Assembly: GCF_001552135.1 (NCBI RefSeq)
Contig: NZ_BCQP01000055.1
Coordinates: 28,410-92,409, forward strand
Reading direction: 5' to 3'
DNA length: 64,000 nucleotides
DNA from: Actinomadura chibensis NBRC 106107
GTDB lineage: Bacteria > Actinomycetota > Actinomycetes > Streptosporangiales > Streptosporangiaceae
Every line of letters begins with the position of its first letter. Within the stretch, counting starts at the first letter, position 1. This document shows, in pieces, positions 16,623-24,118 of this stretch. Position numbers and translations under genes: made by a program. Below the pieces are notes generated by a model, which was not told the origin of the DNA, did no database searches, and saw only the letters and a program-made list of their open reading frames with translations.

Positions 16623-18574
16623 TGCCCCTGCCCGCGCCCAACCTCGACGACCGGCGCTTCCAGCAGTTCGTGGACGACGCCAAGCGCTACATCCAGCGGC
16701 GCTGCCCGGAGTGGACCGACCACAACGTCTCCGACCCGGGCGTGACGCTGATCGAGACCGTCGCGCACATGGTCGACCAGCTCGTGTACCGGCTCAACCG
16801 CGTGCCGGAGAAGAACTACGTCGCGTTCCTCGAACTGCTCGGCGTCACGCTGCTGCCGCCCGCCGCCGCCCGCACCGACGTGACGTTCTGGCTGTCCGCG
16901 CCGCAGGAGGAGGACGTCCTGCTGCCCGCCGGGGCGGAGATCGCGACGCTGCGCACCGAGCACGAGGAGGCCGTCGTGTTCACCACCGAGCGCGACCTGC
17001 GCGTCGTGCCGTGCGAGCTGTCCGCCGTCATCGCGCAGCCGGAGGGCGGGACGGTCGCCGACCACACCGCCGACGTCCGCTCCGGCGAGGATTTCGCGTG
17101 TTTCTCCGCCGTGCCCCGGCCGGGCGACGTGCTGGCGCTCGGGCTGTCCGCGGCCGTCCCGTCCTGCGCGGTGATGATCAGGCTGGACAGCCGGGTCGAC
17201 GGCGTCGGCGTCGACCCCCGGCAGCCGCCGCTGCGCTGGGAGGCGTGGACGGGCGAGGGCTGGCGGGAGTGCGAGGTCGCCTCCGACGGGACCGGCGGGC
17301 TGAACCGGGCCGGGGAGGTCGTGCTGCACGTCCCGGACGGGCACGTCATGTCGCGGCTCGGCGTCCACGAGGCCGGATGGCTGCGCTGCCGGGTCACCGA
17401 GCCGCTGCCCGGCCAGCCGTTCTACTCGGTGTCGCCGACCGTCCGGGACGCGGAGGCCGCCACGGTCGGCGGGACGACCGGCGCCGTCCACGCCGAGACG
17501 ATCCGGGACGAGACGCTCGGCGAGTCCGCGGGCGTCCCCGGCGAGCGGTTCCGGACCGAGCACGCGCCCGTGCTCGCGGGGGACCCGCCGCTCGTCCTGG
17601 AGTCGTCGGACGGCGACGGCTGGCGGGAGTGGGAGCAGGTCGAGCACTTCTCCGCGTCCGGGCCCGGCGACCGGCACTTCCGGCTGGACGCGGCGACCGG
17701 CGAGGTCTCGTTCGGCCCGGCCGTCCGCACCCCGGACGGGCTGCTGCGGCAGTACGGCGCCGTCCCGGACAAGGGCGCGGTGCTGCGCGCCCGCCGCTAC
17801 CGGACCGGCGGCGGCCGCGCCGGGAACGTGGCGCGCGGCGCGCTGAGCGTGCTCCGCACGTCGATCCCCTACGTCGCGCAGGTCGAGAACCGGGAGGCGG
17901 CGCGCGGCGGCGTCGACGCCGAGACCCTGGAGGAGGCCAAGCGCCGCACCCCCGTCGCGCTCCGCGCCCAGGACCGCGCGGTCACCGCCCGCGACTACGA
18001 GGAACTGGCCCGCCGCGCCGCGCCCGAGACCGCCCGGATCCGCTGCCTGCCCGTGGACGACGCGGGCGCGGGCGCGGTCCGCGTCCTGGTCGTGCCGCAG
18101 GCCGTGCCCGACCCGGGCGGACGGCTCCGGTTCGAGCAGCTCGTCCCCGGCGACGACCTGCTCCGCCGCGTCACCCGCTACCTGGACGACCGCCGCCCGA
18201 TCGGGGTCAGGCTCGCCGTGGGCCCGCCGTTCTACCAGGGCGTCACGGTCGTCGCGACGGTGCACGCGTTCGGGACCGTCGAGGCCGAGTCCGTCCGCCG
18301 CGCCGCGCTCGACGCCCTCTACGCCCACCTCGACCCGCTGACCGGCGGCGCGGACGGGCGGGGCTGGCAGTTCGGCCGCCCCCTCCAGGCGGGTGAGATC
18401 TTCGCCGTCCTGCAGCGGGTGCCGGGCGTGGAACTCGTGGACGAGGTCCGCCTGCACGCCGCCGACCCCCTGACCGGCAAACGCGGCGACGCCGTAGACC
18501 GCATCGACCTCGACCCCTCCGCGTTGGTCTTCTCCTACGACCACAAGATTCGGGTGCGGGGAGGAGCGTCATGA
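16622..18574 (+). CDS. Baseplate J-like wedge protein
   Basis: A 650-residue baseplate protein of the gpJ/gp6 type. Supporting stretches are the opening (DDRRFQQFVDDAKRYIQRRC, HNVSDPGVTLIETVAHMVDQ), the central RARRYRTGGGRAGNVARG loop and the C-terminal ALRAQDRAVTARDYEELARR and LDDRRPIGVRL regions conserved in this family. It builds the wedges around the spike. The following gpI-like gene is separated by a structured 73-base gap, unlike the overlaps elsewhere in the operon. Confidence 0.92.
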   Translation: MPLPAPNLDDRRFQQFVDDAKRYIQRRCPEWTDHNVSDPGVTLIETVAHMVDQLVYRLNRVPEKNYVAFLELLGVTLLPPAAARTDVTFWLSAPQEEDVLLPAGAEIATLRTEHEEAVVFTTERDLRVVPCELSAVIAQPEGGTVADHTADVRSGEDFACFSAVPRPGDVLALGLSAAVPSCAVMIRLDSRVDGVGVDPRQPPLRWEAWTGEGWRECEVASDGTGGLNRAGEVVLHVPDGHVMSRLGVHEAGWLRCRVTEPLPGQPFYSVSPTVRDAEAATVGGTTGAVHAETIRDETLGESAGVPGERFRTEHAPVLAGDPPLVLESSDGDGWREWEQVEHFSASGPGDRHFRLDAATGEVSFGPAVRTPDGLLRQYGAVPDKGAVLRARRYRTGGGRAGNVARGALSVLRTSIPYVAQVENREAARGGVDAETLEEAKRRTPVALRAQDRAVTARDYEELARRAAPETARIRCLPVDDAGAGAVRVLVVPQAVPDPGGRLRFEQLVPGDDLLRRVTRYLDDRRPIGVRLAVGPPFYQGVTVVATVHAFGTVEAESVRRAALDALYAHLDPLTGGADGRGWQFGRPLQAGEIFAVLQRVPGVELVDEVRLHAADPLTGKRGDAVDRIDLDPSALVFSYDHKIRVRGGAS

Positions 18575-18601
18575 CCGGAGCGAAGCGAGGATCATGGCGC
18601 T

Positions 18602-18634
18602 CCCCCTGCGGGGGTCTGGGGGTCGCCCCCCAGA
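18602..18634. repeat. Double hairpin inside the CIS operon
   Basis: Two perfect hairpins are adjacent: CCCCC-TGC-GGGGG (18602-18614) and TCTGGGGG-TCGC-CCCCCAGA (18615-18634). They lie between the baseplate J stop and the likely GTG start of the next gene. Similar G/C hairpins are scattered between actinomycete genes. It may tune expression of the last two genes by partial termination. Confidence 0.6.
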
Positions 18635-18647
18635 AAGGCGGGGCGTC

Positions 18648-19199
18648 GTGAGAGGCGGCGTCGATGGGGTGCGGTCGGCTTATCCGTTGGGGGAGCGGCT
18701 GCCGTCGGTGTTCGCCGAGGACGATCTCGCGCAGCGGTTCGTGGCCGGGCTCGACGACCTGTTCGCGCCGCTGCTCACCGTCCTCGACAGCCTGGAGGCC
18801 TACTTCTCGCCCGCGCTCGCCCCGGCCGACTTCGTCGGCTGGCTGGCCGGGTGGGTCGGCGCCGAGCTGCGGGGCGACGAGCCCGAGGCGCAGGCCAGGG
18901 ACGCGGTCGCGAAGGCGACCGGCCTGCACCGGCTGCGCGGCACCCGGCACGGTGTCGCGGCGGCCGTCCTGATGGCGTTCGGCGTGGCGCCGGAGATCGT
19001 GGAGAGCGGCGGCGCGGCCTGGTCGGAGCGGCCGCTCGGCGCGATCCCGGGCGAGGCCGCGCCGCGCCTTGAGGTGATCCTGCGCGTCCCCGACCCGTCG
19101 CGGGTGGACGCGCGGCGGCTGGACGCGCTGGTCGGCGCGGTCCGTCCCGCCCACGTCCCCTATGCCGTGCACGTCCTGGAGAAAGGAGCGGCCCGATGA
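18648..19199 (+). CDS. Tail protein I-like baseplate protein
   Basis: A 183-residue protein with GTG 18648 preferred: it follows an AAAGGCGGGG ribosome-like tract, whereas the in-frame ATG at 18594 would translate the upstream hairpins into a low-complexity leader. The sequence (YPLGERLPSVFAEDDLAQRFVAGLDDLFAPLLTVLDSL; APADFVGWLAGWVGAEL) matches gpI-like proteins of phages and CIS, which link wedges to peripheral baseplate. It overlaps the next gene by four bases (ATGA). Confidence 0.85.
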   Translation: MRGGVDGVRSAYPLGERLPSVFAEDDLAQRFVAGLDDLFAPLLTVLDSLEAYFSPALAPADFVGWLAGWVGAELRGDEPEAQARDAVAKATGLHRLRGTRHGVAAAVLMAFGVAPEIVESGGAAWSERPLGAIPGEAAPRLEVILRVPDPSRVDARRLDALVGAVRPAHVPYAVHVLEKGAAR

Positions 19200-20383
19200 C
19201 GTCCCCCGGAGGAGTCTGCCCGGACTGCGGGGCCACCGGTCAGGGCGGCTCGTTCTGCGACCGCTGCGGCGCGGTGCTCAACTGGACGCCCGCCCACGGC
19301 GTCCCCCTGCCCACCCCGCCCGAGCCGCCGCCCCCGGAACCGCCGACCGCGCCGCCCGACACGCGAATCGAACGGCCCCTCCCACCCGCCCCGCCGCGCC
19401 CGGCCGGTGGCCCGCCGCGTCCGCCGGACGCGGCGCCGCCCGACCGGCGGGTCGCGCCGCTGCCGGGACGGCGGCCGCCCGCGCGGGACGACCGGGCCCG
19501 GCGCCTGCTGATCCCGGTGACCCCCGAGACCCCGGCCCAACCCCCTCCGGCGGGGCCCGCGCCGGTGCTGCCCGGACGTCCGGAGGCGGCCCGCCCGCAG
19601 GTGCGGGCGCGGACCCCGGAGATGACGGGCGGCGTCCCGTGCCCGTGGTGCGACACGCTGAACCCGCCCGACCGGCACTTCTGCCGCCAGTGCGCGATGC
19701 CGCTCGCGGCGGCGGACAAGGACGGGTTCCGCACCCGCACCTGGTGGCAGCGGATCGTCCACGGCGACCGGAACCGGGAGGTGCCCTGGGCGGGGGAGCG
19801 GCCGCGGATCCGGCGCGGCCCCGGCACCCTGCTGACCAGCGCCGTGCTGGCCCTCGCGGGCGTGGCCGTCGTCGGGACGGCGGTCGTGAAGGCCGACGAC
19901 GTCGCCAACGGGGTCGTGGACCATTTCGTCAAGCGGGCGCCCGCCCCGCCGAACGCGGCGAAGGCGTCGCACACCGACCCGAAGCACGGTCCGCAGCTCG
20001 CCGTGGACGGCCTCACCAACACCTTCTGGGGCACCGGCTTCGGCGGCGGCAGCCAGGGCGTCTTCCTGGAGGCGTCGTTCGTCCAGCCCCGCCGCCTGCT
20101 CAACGTGATCATCACCCCGGGCGTGTCGAAGCAGCCGGACCAGTACGCCACCCAGGCCCGCCCGCAGATCCTGGACGCGACGGTCTTCTCCTCAGACGGG
20201 AGGAGCCGGACGACGGAGCTGCGCCTCGACGACGCCCCCGGCCCGCAGAAGCTCAAGCTGCGCGGGGACGACGTCGTCCGGGTCCGGCTCACCATCCGCT
20301 CCGCCTACGGCGCCGCGCCCAACCGGCAGGTGTGCATTGCGGAGGTCGAGTTCTTTACGCGGTCGACCGTCAGGAACCTCTGA
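19196..20383 (+). CDS. Zinc-ribbon, single-pass membrane protein of CIS (CisA-like candidate)
   Basis: A 395-residue protein coupled to the gpI-like gene. It has a zinc ribbon at residues 8-24 (CPDC...CDRC), a long Pro-rich linker, a second zinc ribbon near 149-170 (CPWC...CRQC), a transmembrane helix at about 210-232 and a C-terminal discoidin/glycan-binding-like beta domain (LAVDGLTNTFWGTGFGGGSQG; VCIAEVEFFTR). The layout suggests cytoplasmic zinc ribbons and an exported sugar-binding-like domain. A conserved membrane protein (CisA) mediates membrane contact and firing in Streptomyces CIS; I infer this is the counterpart but cannot prove orthology. Confidence 0.75.
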   Translation: MTSPGGVCPDCGATGQGGSFCDRCGAVLNWTPAHGVPLPTPPEPPPPEPPTAPPDTRIERPLPPAPPRPAGGPPRPPDAAPPDRRVAPLPGRRPPARDDRARRLLIPVTPETPAQPPPAGPAPVLPGRPEAARPQVRARTPEMTGGVPCPWCDTLNPPDRHFCRQCAMPLAAADKDGFRTRTWWQRIVHGDRNREVPWAGERPRIRRGPGTLLTSAVLALAGVAVVGTAVVKADDVANGVVDHFVKRAPAPPNAAKASHTDPKHGPQLAVDGLTNTFWGTGFGGGSQGVFLEASFVQPRRLLNVIITPGVSKQPDQYATQARPQILDATVFSSDGRSRTTELRLDDAPGPQKLKLRGDDVVRVRLTIRSAYGAAPNRQVCIAEVEFFTRSTVRNL

Positions 20384-20394
20384 CCAAAGGGGAA

Positions 20395-20422
20395 GCTCCC
20401 GGCCCGGAGGAGGGCCGGGAGC
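20395..20422. terminator. Bidirectional terminator closing the CIS operon
   Basis: Perfect 10-base arms (GCTCCCGGCC at 20395-20404, complement at 20413-20422) with an 8-base loop lie between convergent stops at 20383 and 20435. No U-tract follows, as is usual in high-G+C actinomycetes. Confidence 0.8.
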
Positions 20423-20434
20423 CTCCGGAGAGGG

Positions 20435-21625
20435 TCAGGAGCAGAGCGCGGTGTCCAGCGTGTCCAGGACGTGCTGGTGCACCTTCATCATGTCCTCCTC
20501 CTTCGCCCTGATCGCGCTGGGCAGCGCGGTGACCGCGACCGTCGCGGCCCGCCCGTCCGCGGTGGCGCCGTCGCGCGTCTCGTAGCCGTTGATGTCGCCG
20601 CCGTGGCCCCACAGGTAGCCGCCGCAGGACAGTTTCGTGCTCATCAGGCCGAGGCCGTAGGACGCGCCCGGCAGGTCGCCCGGCGCCGGGAGGGTCCGCT
20701 TCATCTCCGCCAGCTCCGCCGGGCGGAGCAGCCGGCCGCCGAGCAGGGCGCCGAAGAAGGCGTTCAGGTCGCGCGGGGTGCTGACGAGCTGCCCGGCCGC
20801 CCAGCCCGCGGACGGGTCGAGCCTCGTGATGTCGCGCAGCGCGCCGCCCGGCTCGGCCGCGTCGTAGCCCTTCGGGTGCGCGCCGCGGATGCCGCGCTCC
20901 CCGACGAGCGGCCAGTAGGTGTCGCGCAGCCCGAGCGGGCGGATGATCCGGTTGGTGATCTCCTCGCCGACCGGACGTCCCGTGACCTTCTGGACGAGCA
21001 GCCCCGCGAGCACATAGTTGGTGTTGCTGTACTGCCATTTGGTGCCCGGCGGGAAATCGGCGGGATGCCGGAACGCGATGTCGAGCAGTTCGCGCGGTTC
21101 CCGGTAGAGGTCGCGGGTGTTGAAGGCGTTCAGGTCCAGGTACCGGGTGTATTCGGGAATGCCGCTCGTGTGCTGGAGCACGTTCCGCACCGTGATCTTG
21201 TTCGGGTCGATTCCCTCGCCCCGGACGAGGCCCGGCAGATACTTCTCGATCGGCGCGTCCAGCTTCACCCTGCCCTCGCCCACCAGTTGCAGGACGACCG
21301 CCGCCGTGAACGTCTTGGTGTTGCTCGCGATCCGGACATGCCCGTTCACCGGCGGCTTCGCGCCCGTGTCGCGGTCGCCGACGCCCGCGACGTAGTCGGT
21401 CGTGCGCCCGTCCCGGTCCCGGACGGCGGCGAGCACGCCGGGGAACCCGTCGCGCACCAGGCCGTCCATCTTCCGCTGGACGGCGGGATTCCCCGGCGCC
21501 CCGCCGCCCTTTTCCGTACGGGCCAGGGCGGGCGCGCCCAGCGCCGCGATTCCGCCGAACACCGTCAGCGCGGCGAGCACGGCGGGAAACTTCCGGCCGC
21601 GCCTCGATTTGATCAGAGAATTCAT
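20435..21625 (-). CDS. Secreted serine hydrolase, class C beta-lactamase / DD-peptidase fold
   Basis: A 396-residue protein with a signal peptide (basic N-terminus, hydrophobic core, cleavage near APALA at about 31-36). The active-site Ser-x-x-Lys is SNTK at 101-104, followed by the Tyr-Ser-Asn motif in KWQYSNTNYVLAG and the HGGDINGYE box. This is the COG1680 beta-lactamase/D-alanyl-D-alanine carboxypeptidase fold. Such proteins may be peptidases or esterases; true beta-lactamase activity cannot be read from the sequence. GGAG lies six bases before ATG. Confidence 0.9.
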   Translation of the reverse strand: MNSLIKSRRGRKFPAVLAALTVFGGIAALGAPALARTEKGGGAPGNPAVQRKMDGLVRDGFPGVLAAVRDRDGRTTDYVAGVGDRDTGAKPPVNGHVRIASNTKTFTAAVVLQLVGEGRVKLDAPIEKYLPGLVRGEGIDPNKITVRNVLQHTSGIPEYTRYLDLNAFNTRDLYREPRELLDIAFRHPADFPPGTKWQYSNTNYVLAGLLVQKVTGRPVGEEITNRIIRPLGLRDTYWPLVGERGIRGAHPKGYDAAEPGGALRDITRLDPSAGWAAGQLVSTPRDLNAFFGALLGGRLLRPAELAEMKRTLPAPGDLPGASYGLGLMSTKLSCGGYLWGHGGDINGYETRDGATADGRAATVAVTALPSAIRAKEEDMMKVHQHVLDTLDTALCS

Positions 21626-21638
21626 CGGGAGCTCCTTG

Positions 21639-21678
21639 CGAGTGGCGTTTTATCGGACGCTCCAAGCGTCTCCACTCG
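21639..21678. promoter_or_regulatory. Nested dyad upstream of serine hydrolase gene
   Basis: Outer arms CGAGTGG/CCACTCG (21639-21645, 21672-21678) enclose an inner hairpin GACGCT-CCA-AGCGTC (21656-21670), just upstream of the leftward hydrolase start. It may be an operator or 5' mRNA structure. Confidence 0.4.
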
Positions 21679-21745
21679 CCGCCGCCGGGACGAGCCAGCG
21701 GGGCCCCGGAAAAGAGGTGTAGCCAGCCCCACCCCTCCGTCCGGA

Positions 21746-22402
21746 TCAGGTCCGGGAATTGGCCTCCAGGTAGTGCAGGACGGCGGTGACGCGCCGGTCC
21801 GCCCCACTGGTGGGCTCCAGGCCGAGCTTGGCGAAGATGTTCCGGATGTGCTTGTGCACGGCCCCCTCGGTGACGACGAGCCCCTCCGCGATCGCGGTGT
21901 TGCCGAGGCCCTCCGCCATCAGGGCGAGCACGTCCAGCTCGCGCGGCGTCAGCCGCTCCAGCGCGCAGTCGGAGCGGGTGCGGGTGAGCAACTGCGCGAC
22001 GACCTCGGGGTCGATGGCGGTGCCGCCGCCCGCGACGCGGTGCAGCGCGTCGAGGAACTGCTCGACGCGGCCGACCCGCTCCTTGAGCAGGTAGCCGATC
22101 CGGCGGGCGCCGCCGTCCAGCAGCTCGGTCGCGAACGCCTGCTCGACGTAGGCCGACAGCACGAGCACGGCGAGGTCCGGGCGCCGCCGCCGCGCCTCGA
22201 CCGCCGCCCTGATCCCCTCGTCGGTGTGGGTCGGCGGCATCCGCACGTCGACGATCGCGGTGTCCGGCTCGTGGTCGTCGACGGCCGCGAGGAACGCCTC
22301 CGCGGAGTCGGTGGTGGCGACCACGTCCAGGGACTCGGCGCGCAGCAGCAGCGCCAGCCCCTCGCGCAGCAGCGCGTCGTCCTCGGCGATCACGATCCGC
22401 AC
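21746..22402 (-). CDS. NarL/LuxR-family response regulator
   Basis: A 218-residue regulator starting at GTG 22402 behind a GGAGG tract. The receiver has the acidic pair (AEDD), the phosphoacceptor in AIVDVRMPPTHTDEGI and the conserved Lys in GYLLKERVG. The C-terminal LuxR HTH reads LTPRELDVLALMAEGLGNTAIAE. Its start lies inside the 3' end of the histidine kinase gene (13-base overlap), so the pair is co-translated. Targets are unknown; the serine hydrolase just downstream on the same strand is a candidate. Confidence 0.92.
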   Translation of the reverse strand: MRIVIAEDDALLREGLALLLRAESLDVVATTDSAEAFLAAVDDHEPDTAIVDVRMPPTHTDEGIRAAVEARRRRPDLAVLVLSAYVEQAFATELLDGGARRIGYLLKERVGRVEQFLDALHRVAGGGTAIDPEVVAQLLTRTRSDCALERLTPRELDVLALMAEGLGNTAIAEGLVVTEGAVHKHIRNIFAKLGLEPTSGADRRVTAVLHYLEANSRT

Positions 22403-23664
22403 GGCAGCTCCACCTCCACGATCGTCGGCCCGCCGGGCGGGCTGGTCAGGACGAGCCGCCCGTCGTGCGCCTCGATCCGGCTGCGGATCCCGGCGAGGCC
22501 GGAGCCGCCGCGCGCGTCCGCGCCGCCGACGCCGTCGTCCTCGATCCGCAGCCGCAGGAGCGGGCCCTCGCGGCGGACGGTCACGAGCGCGTGCCGCGCC
22601 CCGCTGTGCCGGGACACGTTGGTCAGCGCCTCCGCCGTGACGAAGTACGCGGTCGCCTCGACGGACGCGGCGCACCGGCCCGGCACGTCGACGTCCACCT
22701 CGCAGGGGACGCCGCAGTTCGCCGCGAGCCCGGCCAGCGCGCCGGTCAGGCCCCGGTCGTCCAGGACGGGCGGCAGGATGCCGCGCACCACCGCGCGCAG
22801 CTCGGCCAGCGCCTCCTCGGCCGCGACCTGCGCGCGGTCGAGGATCGCGAGCGCGCTCGCCGGGTCGCGGGCGAGCGCGCGCCGGGTCGCGCCGAGCAGC
22901 ACGGTCACGCCGACGAGGCGGTTCTGCGCGCCGTCGTGCAGCGAGCGCTCGATCCGCCGCAGCTCCGTGGCGTGCGCGTCCAGCGCGGCGGCCCGGGTGG
23001 CCGACAGCTGCGCGACCCGCAGGGACAGGTCGGTGTCGTCGGTGGGCGCGAGCAGCCGCCGCCCCGGCCAGGCCTGCAACCGGGCCATCCCCGGGCCGAG
23101 CAGGACGAACGCCAGTGCCAGCCCGATCCCGAACAGGGTGACCGGGAGGGCGTCGGAGAAGTCGCGGACCGTCCAGAACACGCCGGTGGGCTCGCGGTTC
23201 TGCGCGGGCAGGAACCGCCACCACAGCGGGTAGGTGATGTCCTGCGCGGACGCCACCGGCATCGTGATCGCGGCCGCGCTGAACAGCAGGCCCGCCGTCC
23301 CGTGCCCGAGCACCCAGCACAGCTCGCGGGGGACGGCCGGGTCGGCGAGGGCGGCGCCGAGCCGGGACGGCACCGGCCCCGGCCCGATGATCTCCGGGCC
23401 CCAGCGGGACAGCCGCGCCCGCTCCCGGGACGCCACCGCCCGGACGCCGCGCAGCGCGCTCGGCACGAGCAGCAGGCCGACCCCGGCGACGGACAGCACC
23501 ATGACCGACGTGACCCACGCCATGGCGACGAACGCCAGCAGGGCGGTGCCGAGCCCGCCGACGAGATGCTCCAGCGCGTCGAGGACGGCGCGGGCGCGGC
23601 GCATGAGGACGCCACCCTGCCCGGCGTATCGGGGAGCCGCCGGCTCCGGCCTGCCCGCCACCAT
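22390..23664 (-). CDS. Sensor histidine kinase (HisKA_3 type)
   Basis: A 424-residue kinase. ATG 23664 is chosen because a strong AGGAGG sits six bases upstream. The N-terminal half has four or five membrane segments (GTALLAFVAMAWVTSVMVL; LCWVLGHGTAGLLFSAAAI; LFGIGLALAFVLLG). The phosphoacceptor His lies in RIERSLHDGAQNRLVGV, followed by an HATPase domain (AEALTNVSRHSGA; DDGVGGADARGGSGLAGI). It phosphorylates the adjacent response regulator. The lack of a large extracytoplasmic domain suggests sensing within the membrane. Confidence 0.93.
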   Translation of the reverse strand: MVAGRPEPAAPRYAGQGGVLMRRARAVLDALEHLVGGLGTALLAFVAMAWVTSVMVLSVAGVGLLLVPSALRGVRAVASRERARLSRWGPEIIGPGPVPSRLGAALADPAVPRELCWVLGHGTAGLLFSAAAITMPVASAQDITYPLWWRFLPAQNREPTGVFWTVRDFSDALPVTLFGIGLALAFVLLGPGMARLQAWPGRRLLAPTDDTDLSLRVAQLSATRAAALDAHATELRRIERSLHDGAQNRLVGVTVLLGATRRALARDPASALAILDRAQVAAEEALAELRAVVRGILPPVLDDRGLTGALAGLAANCGVPCEVDVDVPGRCAASVEATAYFVTAEALTNVSRHSGARHALVTVRREGPLLRLRIEDDGVGGADARGGSGLAGIRSRIEAHDGRLVLTSPPGGPTIVEVELPCGS

Positions 23665-23837
23665 CCGCACCCTCCTGACGCCCCCGACTTTAAGACGACA
23701 AGTCGGAAACCGCCCGAGGGGCGGCGCAGGAGTACAGCCTGCTATACCAACGTGGACGGGTTGGCTGGATCGTCCGCGGCGCTCGTAGTTCCTAGAGTGA
23801 TTCGCGGCGATCGTCACCCCGTTCTCGGAGTTGCAAG

Positions 23838-24077
23838 ATGAACGATTCTCACGGCCGGTCGGAGACGACGAGCCCGGCCGCCGCCGGGGCGTCCCCGAGC
23901 GCGCGGAGCAGGGCCGTGCGGCCGGTGCTGTGGGTGCTTCTGGTGATCTTCGCGGCGGGCGACATGGTCCTGTCGCGGCTCGACGCGAACGTGGCCGTCG
24001 ACGCGGCGTTCGGGCTGGCCACGATGGCCTGCGCGACGTGCCTGATCGTCCACCACTACCGCAACCGGCGCGGCTGA
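23838..24077 (+). CDS. Small hypothetical membrane protein
   Basis: A 79-residue protein with a Ser/Ala-rich N-terminus and two hydrophobic segments (VLWVLLVIFAAGDMVL and VDAAFGLATMACATCLIV) ending in a basic tail. GGAG lies eight bases before ATG. It is divergent from the histidine kinase and may be one of its targets. No family recognised. Confidence 0.7.
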   Translation: MNDSHGRSETTSPAAAGASPSARSRAVRPVLWVLLVIFAAGDMVLSRLDANVAVDAAFGLATMACATCLIVHHYRNRRG

Positions 24078-24118
24078 CCGCCTCAGCCGACGAGACCGGC
24101 CGGCCCTTCCCGACGTGG

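Noticed and set aside
18594..18647. ATG 18594 as start of the gpI-like protein
   Set aside because: It would translate two G/C hairpins into a low-complexity leader; GTG 18648 has a better upstream tract and begins at the conserved domain.
20435..21625. Calling the serine hydrolase an antibiotic-resistance beta-lactamase
   Set aside because: The SxxK/YSN/HGG pattern is shared by many esterases and peptidases, and no resistance context is present.
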